A DNA stretch of 64,000 bases from NCBI GenBank assembly GCA_039704465.1, contig JASFAU010000013.1, positions 372,001 to 436,000 on the forward strand, in the 5' to 3' direction. Within the stretch, counting starts at the first letter, position 1, and each line of letters starts with the position of its first letter. Shown here piece by piece: positions 41,572 to 52,666 of this stretch. This DNA comes from Plasmodiophora brassicae (taxonomy: Eukaryota > Endomyxa > Phytomyxea > Plasmodiophorida > Plasmodiophoridae). Position numbers and translations under genes: made by a program. The notes below the pieces were generated by a model. It made no database searches. It was not told the DNA's origin and was given only the letters and a program-made list of their open reading frames with translations.

Positions 41572-44500
41572 ATGGCAGCGGCGTCGCACGGGAGACGGAG
41601 CGGTCGGCCCCGTGTCGAAATCAAGGACATCGACATTGACGACATTACGTTCTCGTCGGACGAGGTGACGCGAACCAGTGTGGTGGTCAGGCAGCGGCTA
41701 AGAGCGTAATGTTGCACCAGGAAGAAACGTCGAAGGGCAGATCCGCACCGTCGGCAGCATCGCTTCTGGCTGCGTTCAAGACCGCATCCAGGGCAAAGTC
41801 CCCACCTGCCGTATCGGTTTCTCCTCCGCCCAAGAGCAGGTCCGTCGTCATTTGTCTGTGTGGATAGCGCTAGCTCAGTGCTGGCCCAGCGTGCCCGACA
41901 AACTCGTCGACTTTGATGACGATGAGGACAATGCTGAGATCGACTACGGTTTGTCGTCCCTCCATACTGCATGCCGGGATTTCCTAACGTTCGCCTTTTA
42001 CAGGAGACGACCCGTTCGAAACAGTTGATTCGGAACCGGGGACGCTGATCACCGGTGAATGATTGTACGTCGTTCATGTTTCATTTGTTGACTGGGAATG
42101 GTGTTTCAGAAGAAGCGAAACCTACAGCCATTGAAATATTAGAGCCGCCAACGAGAACGCTGTCTCGGTCAAAGTCGTTTCTTGAATCGCTTGCAGAAAT
42201 GAAATCCCACCAGGCGTCGTCTACGGCACCGGCCGGAACTGAGCACCCTGGCGGTGATGATGCGACTCGGCCCGCTCCGACCCCGACAATCCCAGAAACG
42301 AATCCGGAACCTGCACGTATTCCGGTCGTTGCCATCCCTGCGCTGGAAAGCCTTTACCGTCCCTCAGTGGCGATCAACCCTAGCTCGATGATCTCTCCGC
42401 CTGCCAAACCTGCCTCTGAGGCTCATGCTCTGGAGCCTTCAAGCTCAACTGCCTCCACAACAAGTTCACAGGTTCCGATGGTGCAGGTCAGTCTTCCTGC
42501 ACCATCGCTCACCGATCTGTCCACTCCAAGTCTGCTCTCTTCGAAAGCGAATAGCAACCATGTTCCAACGGCTTCGTCTTCTGAACCAACTCCTGGACCC
42601 GCTGCTGTGGAACCTTCGAACCCAGTTACATCCACCGCCTTGGTTTCAAATTCTGAAGACGCCCAAAGCAACGCTCCCGCCGCACCACCGTCCGGTCTAA
42701 TGTATCAGGTGACTGCCACGCCAACTGAATTGTCACGTCCTGTTATTGCTGGTATCGCTACCGCCCCGGCAAACGTGCATGATCCATCTGCAGTCTTTTC
42801 AATGCCGTCTATGCCTAGTAATGGGATGGCATTGTTGACCGGGCCGGGTTCCACATCAGCAAGCGCCGCGTCGAATTCGGCTAAGATTGGACCTGAACTG
42901 TTTACGCAAAACACGAGCACGAGTAATGACAACACTGCCGATCGAAAGCCTCTCGCTGCAAAGTCAACTACTACAACTGAGCCTTCGGAGCCTAGACAAG
43001 AGCCCATGCGCGAACCAGTTGCCCAGCCGCTAGGCTGTGAAGAAGAGGCAAATGCTGATCTCTCGTCGTCACGAGAAGACAGTCATCGAGCAGCAAGCTC
43101 TGACTCGTCGTCGCCTGAGACGGGACACCAAACGCCTTCCAATGGAGAAAGTGAACGTCTTCCGCATACAGAGATCGGCGAATTTCAGGGTGCCCTCCTT
43201 AAGTCTCCTGCAGCAGCGACCGCAACCAGAGCAGTGCATGGCGGCACTGATGAACCGAAAGTGAATATGGAAACGAAACAATTGAAGCACCCTCCGTTGC
43301 AAGCTCTTAAGGGTCTGAAAGACAAGGTGCGATCTCGGAAAGGAAGCAGAGCGAGGGATTCATGTGATGGCGTGACGCGGCAAGTGGGCCATCCCCAGGA
43401 TGCGGTTGCTCAAACCCAACAGGTTGTCATTTTCAACATAGTGGTGTTGGTTCCCCTCGCTAACATGGTAACAGGAACGCGTAAACGAACTGGAGCGTGA
43501 AAAGTTCTTGTTGGAAGCGAAGCTCAAAGAGCTATCCGTTAGCGCCAATGGGACGTTTCGCGATAGGTTTGCCATGCTTTCTCCTGATGCGTCATCTCCT
43601 GTGATTGAAGCTCGCCATCTTGACGGTTTGTTATACAGAGGTGATTATCTGCGCTGTGCTAAACCGCCTGTGTGATACAGCAATCCGTGAGGAGATGCGG
43701 ACCATGGAAAATATCATTTCCGCGCTCAATGAGGAGAACGCGAAGCTGTGCGCGTCTCTTCGAGGCGAGCAGATTGCTATGAAAGGAACGACGCAGCAGA
43801 TGCTTAGCCGAAACAAGGCGCTAAAATCCGAACTGGATGCTGCAAAGTCTGAGGTTTGGCAGTTGGGAGTGGATCTGTAGTATCTGTTGGTCACGACGAT
43901 TGAACAGATACAAGAGCTGCGGGGTTCGAAGTTCGTCACTGCCGACGAAGCTGCTCTAGATGAAATTCGGCGACTGAAGCAGGCTCTAGTGCAAGTCAGA
44001 CATGAATCTGAGGGCAAAATCAAAGAGCTTCAGTACCAGTTGGAAAAGCAGCGCAAAGTTCAGCACGAGCTTGAGTACAAGCTGGACAATTACGACCCCA
44101 TTTCCCCACGGAAACACCACGAAGGAGACATCGAACTCAGAATGAAGGTCTGGTGGCGTATGCTATGGGATCCTCGCTGGGGTTAATGTTCCGCAGATCC
44201 AGCAAATGTCAGAATCGCATGCCAAAGAAGTTAATGAGTTGAAAGAGGTTTGTTGTACGAAACTGTCCCTGTGGATTGCGCTCACCTTTTGCCTGTCAGA
44301 AACTGGCCTGGTATATTAAAAACCAGACGGTGATCGACGAGGTGGAGAATGAAAGCCGGGCGAAGTCCGAGACGATTCGAAATTTACAGCAACGGATTGA
44401 GGTGTTACAGAATCAGAGCGCCCAGAACCGTTCGAAGCCGAAACCCGCACCTGCTCCCTCATCAGCAAAGTACGAGAAGAAAATTCGAGAACTCGAGGCT

Positions 44501-45850
44501 CAAGTACGTCTACTGGACGAACCGTGACCATTATTGAGTTCCAATTTGTAGATTGCTGGGCTACAATCGCGGCACGGTCCAGTGAACGCCCTTGTCAAGA
44601 GCATAAAACCGTCTGCTAGCCAAGTCGAAGCGCTCAAGAAGCAAGTCACCGACCTTCAAGCAGAACTGGTTGCAAAAGATGACGAGTACCTGTCGAGGAT
44701 TAGAAGCCTTCGCCTTGAGTATTTACATTTCTGATGCCTTTGTTCTACGAGTGTGTGACCGCCTTTTCTAGGTACGACAAGATGCGGATGCAGTATGACG
44801 AACGTATCGCCGAGCTTACAGCCGACAAACGAGATCGCGACCGTCCGAACAGCAGAATACAAGAACTGGAAGCGCAAATTGAGGAGATGCGGGAGACCTA
44901 CCGTCGCAAAGGCGCTGTTGTTATTCAGCAGCCATCGCGACCAGGTGGCGACAAGGCAATCTCGCGATCCACAAGAAGCAACGCTGATGATGAAGGTGAA
45001 TCTCCAATGCTACGGTCTCAGTTGAACGAAGCCATGCAAACAATAACTGCACTGCGCTCTAAATTGGAGGTATCCTTACGGGGGTCAACGGTGCTATTAT
45101 ATCATTAGTGATCGTTGTTCAGGCGGCTGACAAGGAAATGCAGAATTATCGTCAACATATACGGACCCTGGAGAGCCAGCCGTTGGCTACTGGCGGGCGT
45201 GCTGCCACTGACAAGGACTATGACACAGTTGTACGGGAAGTGTCAATATTGACGGTTGCGCACGTACTAAATAGGAGGTTGTAGATTGAAGCAATGAGCC
45301 AGGCGCACAGCAGCCAACTGGAAGAACTTCGCAGGCAGATTGAAACTTTGACCGTCAACGCAACGAAATCGTTAGACACGACAGCTTCGTCCCATGTCAG
45401 TTATATGTTGAATTCATAATTTTCTAACACTGAATCGAGGTGATGCAGCTGATAGCGTCTTTACAGTCGCAGTTGGAGATCGCCAATAGAGAGAAGCAGT
45501 CATTACGAGAATCCCTGATTGAGACTCAATACGAGCTCTCCCGGTAATCACGTGGAACCACTCATTGTAACATTTAACAATTGTTCGTCAGCCTACGTTC
45601 AATGCCAAGCCATGTCCAACTGTCAGTTCTCGAAGCGAAACTTGCTGAGATCGAAGCCCGCCATGCTCAGCGGGAACAGGTTTTGCATTCTGCGATGCAG
45701 ACCCTCCAGGAACAGCAAGCGGCGCAGTCTTCTCAGTCTTCCCAGAAGTATGAAGCGATCATCAAGGAGAAGAACGCGCAGATCCTACAGTTCAAGACGG
45801 AACTCGACGCCATGCTTGCAACGCTGGCTGAGTTACAACGGTCGGAATGA
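41572..45850 (+). CDS. CEP162-like centrosomal/ciliary coiled-coil protein
   Basis: A long multi-exon gene of roughly 1,100 aa. Exon 1 starts MAAASHGRRSGRPRVEIKDI, DIDDITFSSDE; joins at 41.67, 41.8, 41.95 and 42.05 kb keep frame into EEAKPTAIEILEPPTRTLSR. A long S/T/P/A-rich disordered exon (42.1-43.4 kb) follows, then more than ten short coiled-coil exons: ERVNELEREKFLLEAKLKEL, MENIISALNEENAKLCASLR, LDEIRRLKQALVQVRHESEG, NALVKSIKPSASQVEALKKQ, VTDLQAELVAKDDEYLSRIR and SLRLEYDKMRMQYDERIAEL. The last block ('KP...V..L...V..L..EL..KD......LR.L...Y..M...Y') resembles the CEP162 C-terminal region, a centriole distal-end protein needed for the transition zone; this is from memory and coiled-coil similarity can mislead. 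It faces PACRG, another cilium gene. Confidence 0.55.
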
Positions 45851-45983
45851 CAGTATCTCGTTGCTTTTAACTATGTAAATTAACCGATATTGATGGACTA
45901 CGAGCGAGGTTCAATACACTGATGTAGGAATGGTGTATAACCGCACTTTGTGCAGTCGGAGCTGTATGATGATCCCTGGCGGC

Positions 45984-46962
45984 TCAGTTCAGGACATGGC
46001 TCTCGTAGGTCTGCACGCAATCTCTGTCAACCATCCGCATTGGGCAGACCTCAGATTGTGCATGGGTACCGGAATCATATACTTGATGTTGATGAAAGCA
46101 TCGTCGCCGCCGTTAATCTCGAATAGCTCTAGCGTCTCCTCTATCAGGTCGCCGAGGTTGTCCCGCTTTCGCTGTCCGTAATCAATTGCATCACCGTTAT
46201 TCACTAAACAACAGTACACATCAATCCTGGATCTCAGACATGCCAAACCGATCACGTTACCATTCTTATTCTTGAAGAGGTTGAACACGGGAAGAATCTG
46301 CCTGTAGTACGGGACAAGCGCTTCGCCGATCATGTCTCCCGATTGAACCAGTTGTTGTAGAACCTGCAGCAGCGGGCAGATGATCTCTGGATCACGTGTG
46401 TTCAGGGCCGCTGCAGCAGCCTTTCAGTACCAAGAGACGCCCAAGCCCGCACATTCACATACTCTTAATGGGAATAATGATCTGGGGGATTACAGGCAGG
46501 ATTCGATCACCACCGTTGGCGAGCAAATCCTTCGTTCCCGCAAACGCCAGGAACCGATATGGTTCCGTCTTCTCCCGAAGGCCGTCCACGAAGATGGGCA
46601 GGTAATGGTGAAAGTCCAGCTTGGCGATGTCAGCTTTCCACTGGACGCGACGCGTTGCACCAGCAAACGACACGCGAATCGGCAGGTCTCCGCGGTCATA
46701 GAACCGGCGGAACTGAGTGATCTCCTTGTTCGGATGGACCTTCATCGCCCCACAGCGCGGCGGACCCTTGCCCTTGTCCTGCTTCTTGGGCTGTGCCAAT
46801 GACGAGCTCGCACCGCCCTTGCCAACGGTCTTCAGGTACAGTTCTCGACGTGGGTTCGCCAATCGTTCCTTTGCACCAAACACAGGTTAGGTGGCGCGTC
46901 AGCAGCTTCCGGGGAGAGGGCACCTTCTCCGCTTTGAGATGCGTCTGCAGGACAGTAGCCAT
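45984..46962 (-). CDS. PACRG: Parkin co-regulated gene product (PACRG), axonemal doublet protein
   Basis: PACRG sits at the inner junction of ciliary doublet microtubules. The start [13 protein letters not shown] is joined across an intron to [20 protein letters not shown]. The conserved body reads [112 protein letters not shown] and, after the last intron, [16 protein letters not shown], almost identical to animal PACRG endings. All expected blocks are present. It strongly implies motile flagella in this organism. Confidence 0.95.
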
Positions 46963-47157
46963 GACGCCGCCCTCCTCGACCGTGTTGCCCAGCGACCCAA
47001 ACGAATGAACCTATGCAGCGATCGGCTTGGGATATTTCGATCGACGGGACGAGTCGACCCGAGTGCATGACCCCCGCCCGTAGACAATATCTAGAGCCAC
47101 GAATGCGGTCTTATAGTTGAGAATGTTGATAGGTTATCACCGTGTGTGTATACAGTA

Positions 47158-47832
47158 CTAAACGGGTCGCTTGGCAATCTCTTCAAGCCGGTCGCCCCGA
47201 AGAACGTCGTTGCCGATATCAATGTACAGTGGACGCTTAAGATTACGAAGCTTCAGCGCTAGGTACGGGACTGATCTGTCCAGATGGTACGGCAGCGCCT
47301 GCGCCAGTTGTCGATCCGTGCAACTTGCGGTCACACGCTCGCCAACGCACGTGATCGTCACCCGGCCTGCATCGTCAACAGCCATCTCCCGGACGCAACG
47401 CCTCGTGAACGATCGCACAGCGACAGCCGCGACACCGGACACCGCCAGCATCGTCAAATGGCCCGCCGGCGCCAGCTCCACTGGCAGCGCCATCGCACAC
47501 GCACCCGTGGCAAACACTTGAAAGACGCTGCCGAACCGGAACGCCTGGTACATGCGGTCGCGCTGCGCCGTCAGCCGGTACACGGTCGTGGCGACGACCA
47601 TCCCGATCCCCCCGACGTCGCCGCCGCACACCCCAAACAAAAATGACGCTACTGCAGTCAAGTCCAGCGGGCCAGAGACAGGTGATGACTGGCGACTGGT
47701 GTGATGCCCCCCGATGGCATAGCCAGTCGGAGAAAACTGCACTGCGCATTGTGAAACGGCGGCGCAAGTCGATAGGTAGTATGGGGGTCGGCAGTGGTGC
47801 CCCACGGTTTGCCGTGCCCTGCGGTGGTGCAT
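47158..47832 (-). CDS. TMEM223/TMEM186-like two-pass membrane protein
   Basis: A single frame of about 224 aa from MHHRRARQTVGHHCRPP. An N-terminal Arg/His-rich segment that could target mitochondria precedes two hydrophobic stretches (FGSVFQVFATGACAMALPVE and HLTMLAVSGVAAVAV). A C-terminal soluble part follows (RCVREMAVDDAGRVTITCVG; LPYHLDRSVPYLALKLRNLK). The pattern 'RS...V..M.VD..G.VTIT...' followed by a repeated polar strand region resembles TMEM223, but the match is weak. A start further upstream in the same open frame (to 48462) is unlikely because that part overlaps the glycosyltransferase gene on the other strand. The two ATGs are only 39 bases apart, a shared promoter. Confidence 0.5.
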   Translation of the reverse strand: MHHRRARQTVGHHCRPPYYLSTCAAVSQCAVQFSPTGYAIGGHHTSRQSSPVSGPLDLTAVASFLFGVCGGDVGGIGMVVATTVYRLTAQRDRMYQAFRFGSVFQVFATGACAMALPVELAPAGHLTMLAVSGVAAVAVRSFTRRCVREMAVDDAGRVTITCVGERVTASCTDRQLAQALPYHLDRSVPYLALKLRNLKRPLYIDIGNDVLRGDRLEEIAKRPV

Positions 47833-47871
47833 GCCGTCACATTCGTTGCCGGGGCAGACGGCGCAGCGGCG

Positions 47872-48902
47872 GATGCGTCGCAGCGACCTGCTGGCGGTGT
47901 GGGTGGCGCTCCAGGTCGTGGTTCTGCTGGCGGTCTGGGCGACCCGATCCGGGACGCTGTCGGGTCCGACGCGGACCGTCGACCGGTCTGCCGTGATTGC
48001 GGTCAGCGGCGTCGTCCCCGACACTGATGGCCGCACAGGACGGTCCCGTTCTGGAAGCGGCCTGGATTCGACGCAGCGACCAAGGTCGTGTCCTTCGCGC
48101 TGCTCAGCACCGAACCGGCCGAAGTAATCGGTGCGATCGAGAACGCCAAAAGCGTGCCGCTGTATCTCGTTGGGTGGCGATCGCGTTTCTACGTCGGCGA
48201 GTCGTTCCCCGACAGCACCGCCGACGAAATCCGACAGGCGGGTGGAGACGTTGTTCGTCTGCGTGACGATAATGCCTCCGCGAAATGGACGGGCGACTCG
48301 CAGCGATTCTGGCGAACGTTGGCGCTGGCCGATCCGGCCGTCGAGTTCGCCGTCATGCGAGCGTGCTCGACCAGGATCTCGGACCGGGAGATTGCGGCGA
48401 TCCACGCCTGGATGATGTCGAACAGGACGTTCCACATCATGCGGGACCATCCTGTACAGCATGCATACCCAATCCCATCGGTAACCTCGATCTGCATACG
48501 CCCCACTGCAACTTCATGTTCACACAGGGCACCTGGGGTGCATACGCGCCAAGCGTTCGCGACGTGGTTGACGTCCCGTCCAGTATTGACAAGTTTCTCA
48601 GCCGTTGCAGATCACAGGACAATGGTGACACAGACGCATGCAAGGAGGAGACCTGGCTAGGAGACGTACTGTGGCCGTTCGTGGTCGAGGATAGCATCGT
48701 GCACGATAGCTTCCACTGTGGCAAGTTCGAATCGGATACGCGCCCGTTCCCGCTGCCGAGGAAGTACACAGGAGAATGGGTTGGCCGCACCGAAGTCCAG
48801 GACTATTCGCCCCAGGGCCGGTACTTCCAGACGTGTTGGACGACATTCACTCAGGAGGTTCCAGCAAAGTGCCGTCTCGAGCCAAGCCACGCCTTCGGAT
48901 GA
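47872..48902 (+). CDS. Type II membrane glycosyltransferase-like protein
   Basis: Starts MRRSDLLAVWVALQVVVLLA, a signal anchor. The catalytic-like region has TVPFWKRPGFDAATKVVSFA, FAVMRACSTRISDREIAAIH, AWMMSNRTFHIMRDHPVQHA, then after an intron (48510-48531, gtaacc...cacag) GTWGAYAPS, LGDVLWPFVVEDSIVHDSFH and RPFPLPRKYTGEWVG. The series 'D.R...RE..A...W..S...FHIMRDHP.H...I..G.WG' and 'HDSF.C..F....PFP.PR' occurs in a poorly characterised glycosyltransferase-like family known from bacteria, algae and protists. The exact first-intron junction near 48010-48045 is unclear; frames change there. Probable Golgi enzyme, substrate unknown. Confidence 0.6.
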
Positions 48903-49031
48903 CCCTTGACCGTATTGTAGCCCGGCATATAGTATTGGTCTGGCAATTCGTGCGTCAATTGTCACCCCTGGGTCCAAGTATCGCGACGTCACTTCGTGGA
49001 GGGTGACTGGTGAGGATCTCGGATTGTTCCT

Positions 49032-49480
49032 GATGGCCACAAAACTCCATACGTCGGCCTGCGGTCAGCGCTTTCAGCTTGCCAGGTGTTGGACCCGCGA
49101 CGGTGTCGTCCGGCTCCGGGGATCAACCGCCAATGAGGTCCTCGACGATCATGACAAACGTACGGGAAGCGAAGACGACGATAGAGTCAACAGTACCGCG
49201 TTGTACCACCTTAGCCTTGGCGCGACGGTGAAACCGTACGTAAGCATCCAACCACGGAACGCGTTGTATCAAGCCCTTGGTGAATACGAAGTCGGCGACT
49301 TGAAATTGTTCAAGAAAACGTCGAAGGGCTGGCTCTCATGTCATCTGACGACGTTACGTGAGGATATACTTGCTAGGAGCCCGTAACGTTAACAGCATTG
49401 GACCAGTATGTCGCCATCAAGCAAAAGCAATCGCTTCTACGCAATCAATCCTGCACACGACGATGGTCGTCGGGGACCCA
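49032..49480 (+). CDS. Hypothetical protein
   Basis: The frame TSWRVTGEDLGLFL MATKLH continues as RFQLARCWTRDGVVRLRGST, YHLSLGATVKPYVSIQPRNA and LYQALGEYEVGDLKLFKKTS. A donor at about 49355 (gtgaggatat) joins to LDQYVAIKQKQSLLRNQ after cgttaacag (about 49398). The true 5' end may lie further upstream (an acceptor at about 48979 opens YRDVTSWRVTGEDLG), and the 3' end is uncertain. Soluble, mixed alpha/beta composition; family not recognised. Confidence 0.4.
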
Positions 49481-49795
49481 ATGCGCACCAACTATTGCTA
49501 ACGTTCAAAGACGGCCCACCTGCGGAGCCGAGAAGACACCTGGAACTTCTTGAACAGCGATATATTTTTCAGGCATTTACCATACTGATAGATGAATAGG
49601 CATAACCAAGGACGCCTTCGCCCGCTGGAGTAAGGACGGACCTAGGTAGTCTGTTCATTTATCACTACGGAAAAGTCCTGAAACGTGTATCGTAGTGCAA
49701 GAAGTTCCAGGCATCTGTGTTCTCGGCTCCGCAGGTGGACAGTGCTCGCGCCGCTGCGGATGAACTTTGACAGTCATAAAATTTAACGGATTGGT

Positions 49796-50307
49796 TCAAT
49801 CGGACTCAGACAGGTCATCGGACGACGATGGTGATAGAGGGACTTCAATGCGATTGGTGTTGGGCCGCATCAGAGGGTCATCGACATCGTCGTCCGCAAC
49901 ATCATCATCAACAGCAGGCGATGGAGGTCGACAACTGGCGTCCGAGAATTCGGTCGGCCAGGCGCCTTGCCGGCGCAAGGACTTGACTTGATCAGGCATG
50001 AGCACATGAGTGACCTCATGCGTCACCGTTGTCTTAGAACCCTCGATTGGGACAATCAGCACATACGAACCTGCACTCAAAGCAGGGCCAGTGTTATATC
50101 GAATAGGTATCCCAGGACTAGTGACATGTGCCTACCTCTTCGGATCCAATTCGTGTCACGGAAACAATTGGCCATAACGCAGACAACATTGTCGCCGTTC
50201 CTCCGTCGGACATCAACGAGATTCGAGCCGCGTGTCGATGTCACTTGGGCTATGTCGTCAATGCGAATGTCTGATGGATCGGAGACACTCCAATTCTTGC
50301 GTCCCAT
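49796..50307 (-). CDS. EIF1AD: EIF1AD (S1-like, eIF1A-domain) RNA-binding protein
   Basis: Two exons. Exon 1 begins MGRKNWSVSDPSDIRIDDIA, QVTSTRGSNLVDVRRRNGDN and FRDTNWIRRG. It is joined by a 60-odd-nt intron to SYVLIVPIEGSKTTVTHEVT, HVLMPDQVKSLRRQGAWPTE, FSD and an acidic Asp/Ser tail ending SSSDDLSESD. The order 'V......G.N...V....G....V.MP..FR...WI+RG.++.V.PI......+.E...VL...+++L...G.WP..F' is that of EIF1AD, a nuclear protein with an S1-like OB fold. The length of about 145 aa fits the family. Confidence 0.88.
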
Positions 50308-51236
50308 TTCAGTCTTGAACCGCCCCGCGAACTGTCACGGAGTCCCGGACTGCGCGCCACGGAGTCCGAGCTGAACAAATCGCACTTAACGTTCAGGTAG
50401 TACTCGAGCTGGGGATGTGGGAGTATAACCGTAATGACTCAGTTGACTATCGGAAGATACGTCGTACAGAATTATGGACTCGACGGCGGGGTGGCGTCTA
50501 GTGCTGAAGACTCGGTGTAATTAGGCCTACGTCCCATGTTAGACGGGGCTTCAGTAGTCTGATGATGACGCCAGGCAATCATGTAAGGCCTGTTTACGAT
50601 AGATCGATAACAGGTGGAGTAAACGAAACCCGCTTAGAGCGGGTTGACACTAAAAAGGGCTCACAGAGCTCGAGCACGAGCTCGACCAGGCTGCAAACTG
50701 CGTTGTACGGGTGTGCGACTGTTCATAATGGCCTCGCGCCTGTACGCCCCGCAGGACGAGTTCGCCTCATGAAGATAGCCAGGTGGCGTATCATCGCTGC
50801 CCGACAAGAACCCAAGCACCACCGGCACAGGCGCGATACCGTGCCGCAAGCACGTCTCGCCTCGGATTCCAGTCAAACGAGACGCGGCATGGACGTGATC
50901 CAATCTCCTTGCCCCGTTGGTGAGTCCGGCCTCAATTTCCCGACTCGGGCAGGTGCTCTTGTGTGAAGTGAAGGGGGCATCCGTCCAACTACGCAATCGG
51001 CTCGGAAGACCCCACAAATGGTGGCCGGCTTCATCGTCATCAGTAGTGGAGTTCCAAATTGAGGGCCGATGGGGCATCTGTTGGTGCCTCGGGCTGCGTC
51101 CGCGCGCCGCAGTCACAGGGGTGCGCTTTTTGACGAGCGCGCCGCGAGCGTCAGTGCGTCACAAAGTGCAGACGGTCAACGGTGCGCTGGTCAGACCGCG
51201 GGCGGCGTGGGTTGGGGTTGCATATACTCATACATA
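50308..51236. other. Gene-poor stretch
   Basis: No supportable gene. A short perfect stem aacccgc/gcgggtt (about 50628-50645) and repeated gagctcg at 50667-50688 could form small hairpins, but no known ncRNA fold was recognised. Confidence 0.35.
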
Positions 51237-51870
51237 ATGACGTTATCGCCTGCCGCAGTCAGCGATGGCGACTTTATAATGGAAAGCCTATCGAGAATGG
51301 TCAACGGGAGACGCTTCGCGCCTACACTGCTCGGTGCGTTGAAATTCACGGACGTAGACCGGAAGCAGGGACGAATTGGGGCCCAGATCACGATCAACGA
51401 AGCGGTTCGTTAACACGCATCACAACGTCAATGTTTCGCGGGGTTCTTAATGCTCCCAATCGCAGATGACGAACGCGATGGGGAAGATGGATGGCGCCGC
51501 AATGGAATCCCTGGTTGATATCGCGTCAACGGCGGCGATTGTGCTCAAGGCCGAACGCGCCGCCTCCGATGCCGCTGGGGTCAGCATCGCGCTCAATACC
51601 ACGCTGCTCAAGCCCGCTTCCGTCAACGAAAAGATCAGGTGGGGGTCGCGACTCACAGGAAACGATCCACGATGTCCATTTCCGCGGTCTCACCATCGTG
51701 TTAGGGTTCGTGCCACGTGCCTGCAACGCACACCGCGGATCGCGTTCTCTTCCGTTCTGGTAGAGACCATGGACGGGGCCACGATCGCGCGCGGCACCCA
51801 CACGAAGCTGTTCGCCGCGGCAGACTCGTCTGGCAAACTACCTGATGTACCACTCATCTCCAAACTGTAG
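51237..51870 (+). CDS. Acyl-CoA thioesterase 13-like (THEM2, hotdog fold)
   Basis: Three exons (51237-51404, 51466-51638, 51705-51870) encode a small hotdog thioesterase of about 168 aa. The order is FIMESLSRMVNGRRF, GRIGAQITINEA|MTNAMGKM, DGAAMESLVDIASTAAIVL, VSIALNTTLLKPASVNEKIR and TIARGTHTKLF. THEM2 proteins have 'TN..GTLHGG...TLVD..ST.A' at this position. The block is recognisable, but the catalytic-site 'N..G.LHGG' reads NAMGKMDGAA, so the His and second Gly of the HGG motif are replaced (Asp-Gly-Ala). The general-base Asp in the helix (LVD) is present. It may have altered activity. Confidence 0.8.
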
Positions 51871-51960
51871 AAATTGGCCGAATACACACACATGTGCCCG
51901 TGGAATGCGGTTCAAACAACGGTGCGGTGTGCGGCGCGCACTCCGGGACGCATCCACCCG

Positions 51961-52458
51961 ATGGTGAAGGAGAACCGGCGCGATCCCGATGCCTGGCAGC
52001 GCATCAATTACCTCGCGCAGATCGGACAGGCCATGCTGGTGCAGGGACAGGCCAGCAAGTCTGCGAGCAATCTAGCGCGCTTGTATCAGATGGACCTGAA
52101 GCGAATCAGCAAACGCCTGGTTCTCCGACTGTAATGCTCAGATGTCCTCTCGCAGGGCCGATGGAGTCTCACAGTAAGTCAGGTCCCCTGAAGCAAAGCG
52201 GTGCGCGTGTAAAGGCTGCCATGCGGTCCTGATCCCTGGGAAATCTTCTACATATCGTGTCACTCGAGGTACTATGCCATTAAGGGAGACACGATCCTGA
52301 ATATTTGTTCGTGCCTGACGAATGGCAACCTAGCGGACAACAACGAGCTGTTCCTGACGATTCGGTGTCGCGCGTGTGGCTTTGTAAAGAAGTTTCCTGT
52401 ATCGTGCAAATCGGCTGATCCGGCGGTAAACACCATCACGAGGGATACAGAAACATGA
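51961..52458 (+). CDS. RPP21: RNase P/MRP subunit RPP21 (Rpr2/Snm1 family)
   Basis: Protein subunit of nuclear RNase P that processes pre-tRNA 5' ends. Exons 51961-52130, 52183-52268 and 52334-52458 keep frame. The N-terminal helical hairpin WQRINYLAQIGQAMLVQGQA, ARLYQMDLKRISKRLVLRL is followed by SPEAKRCACKGCHAVLIPGK, then after an intron NNELFLTIRCRACGFVKKFP. The two Cys pairs (CACKGC region and CRAC) form the expected zinc ribbon. 'KRLVLR...K...C+GC...L+PG' is the family core. An in-frame ATG at 51874 could extend the N-terminus by 29 residues that lack similarity. The THEM2-like stop is 91 bases upstream. Confidence 0.9.
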
Positions 52459-52666
52459 TGCGTTCTAGAATGTCCATGTGGCGTGTGAGATGGGCCAGCT
52501 TGGGTTGGGTCAGTGCACGTTTGGTGACGTCACTCGTGCAGCCCGTGTGAGTCACGCCCGCCTGACAGCACAGCGATCGACGTCGTCAGGCAATGAGGCT
52601 GTTGGCCTTGCATTCTTAACTGGGCTTGTTTAAGCGCACGTCGCTCTCTGGCCAATTCCGTAAATT

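Noticed and set aside
47158..48462. Single 434-aa minus-strand reading frame
   Set aside because: Only the part from 47832 down looks like a protein. The upstream part is antisense to the glycosyltransferase-like gene and is Arg/Pro/Ser-rich without family blocks.
50600..50700. Stem-loops suggesting an ncRNA
   Set aside because: Only two short stems; no conserved ncRNA family sequence seen.
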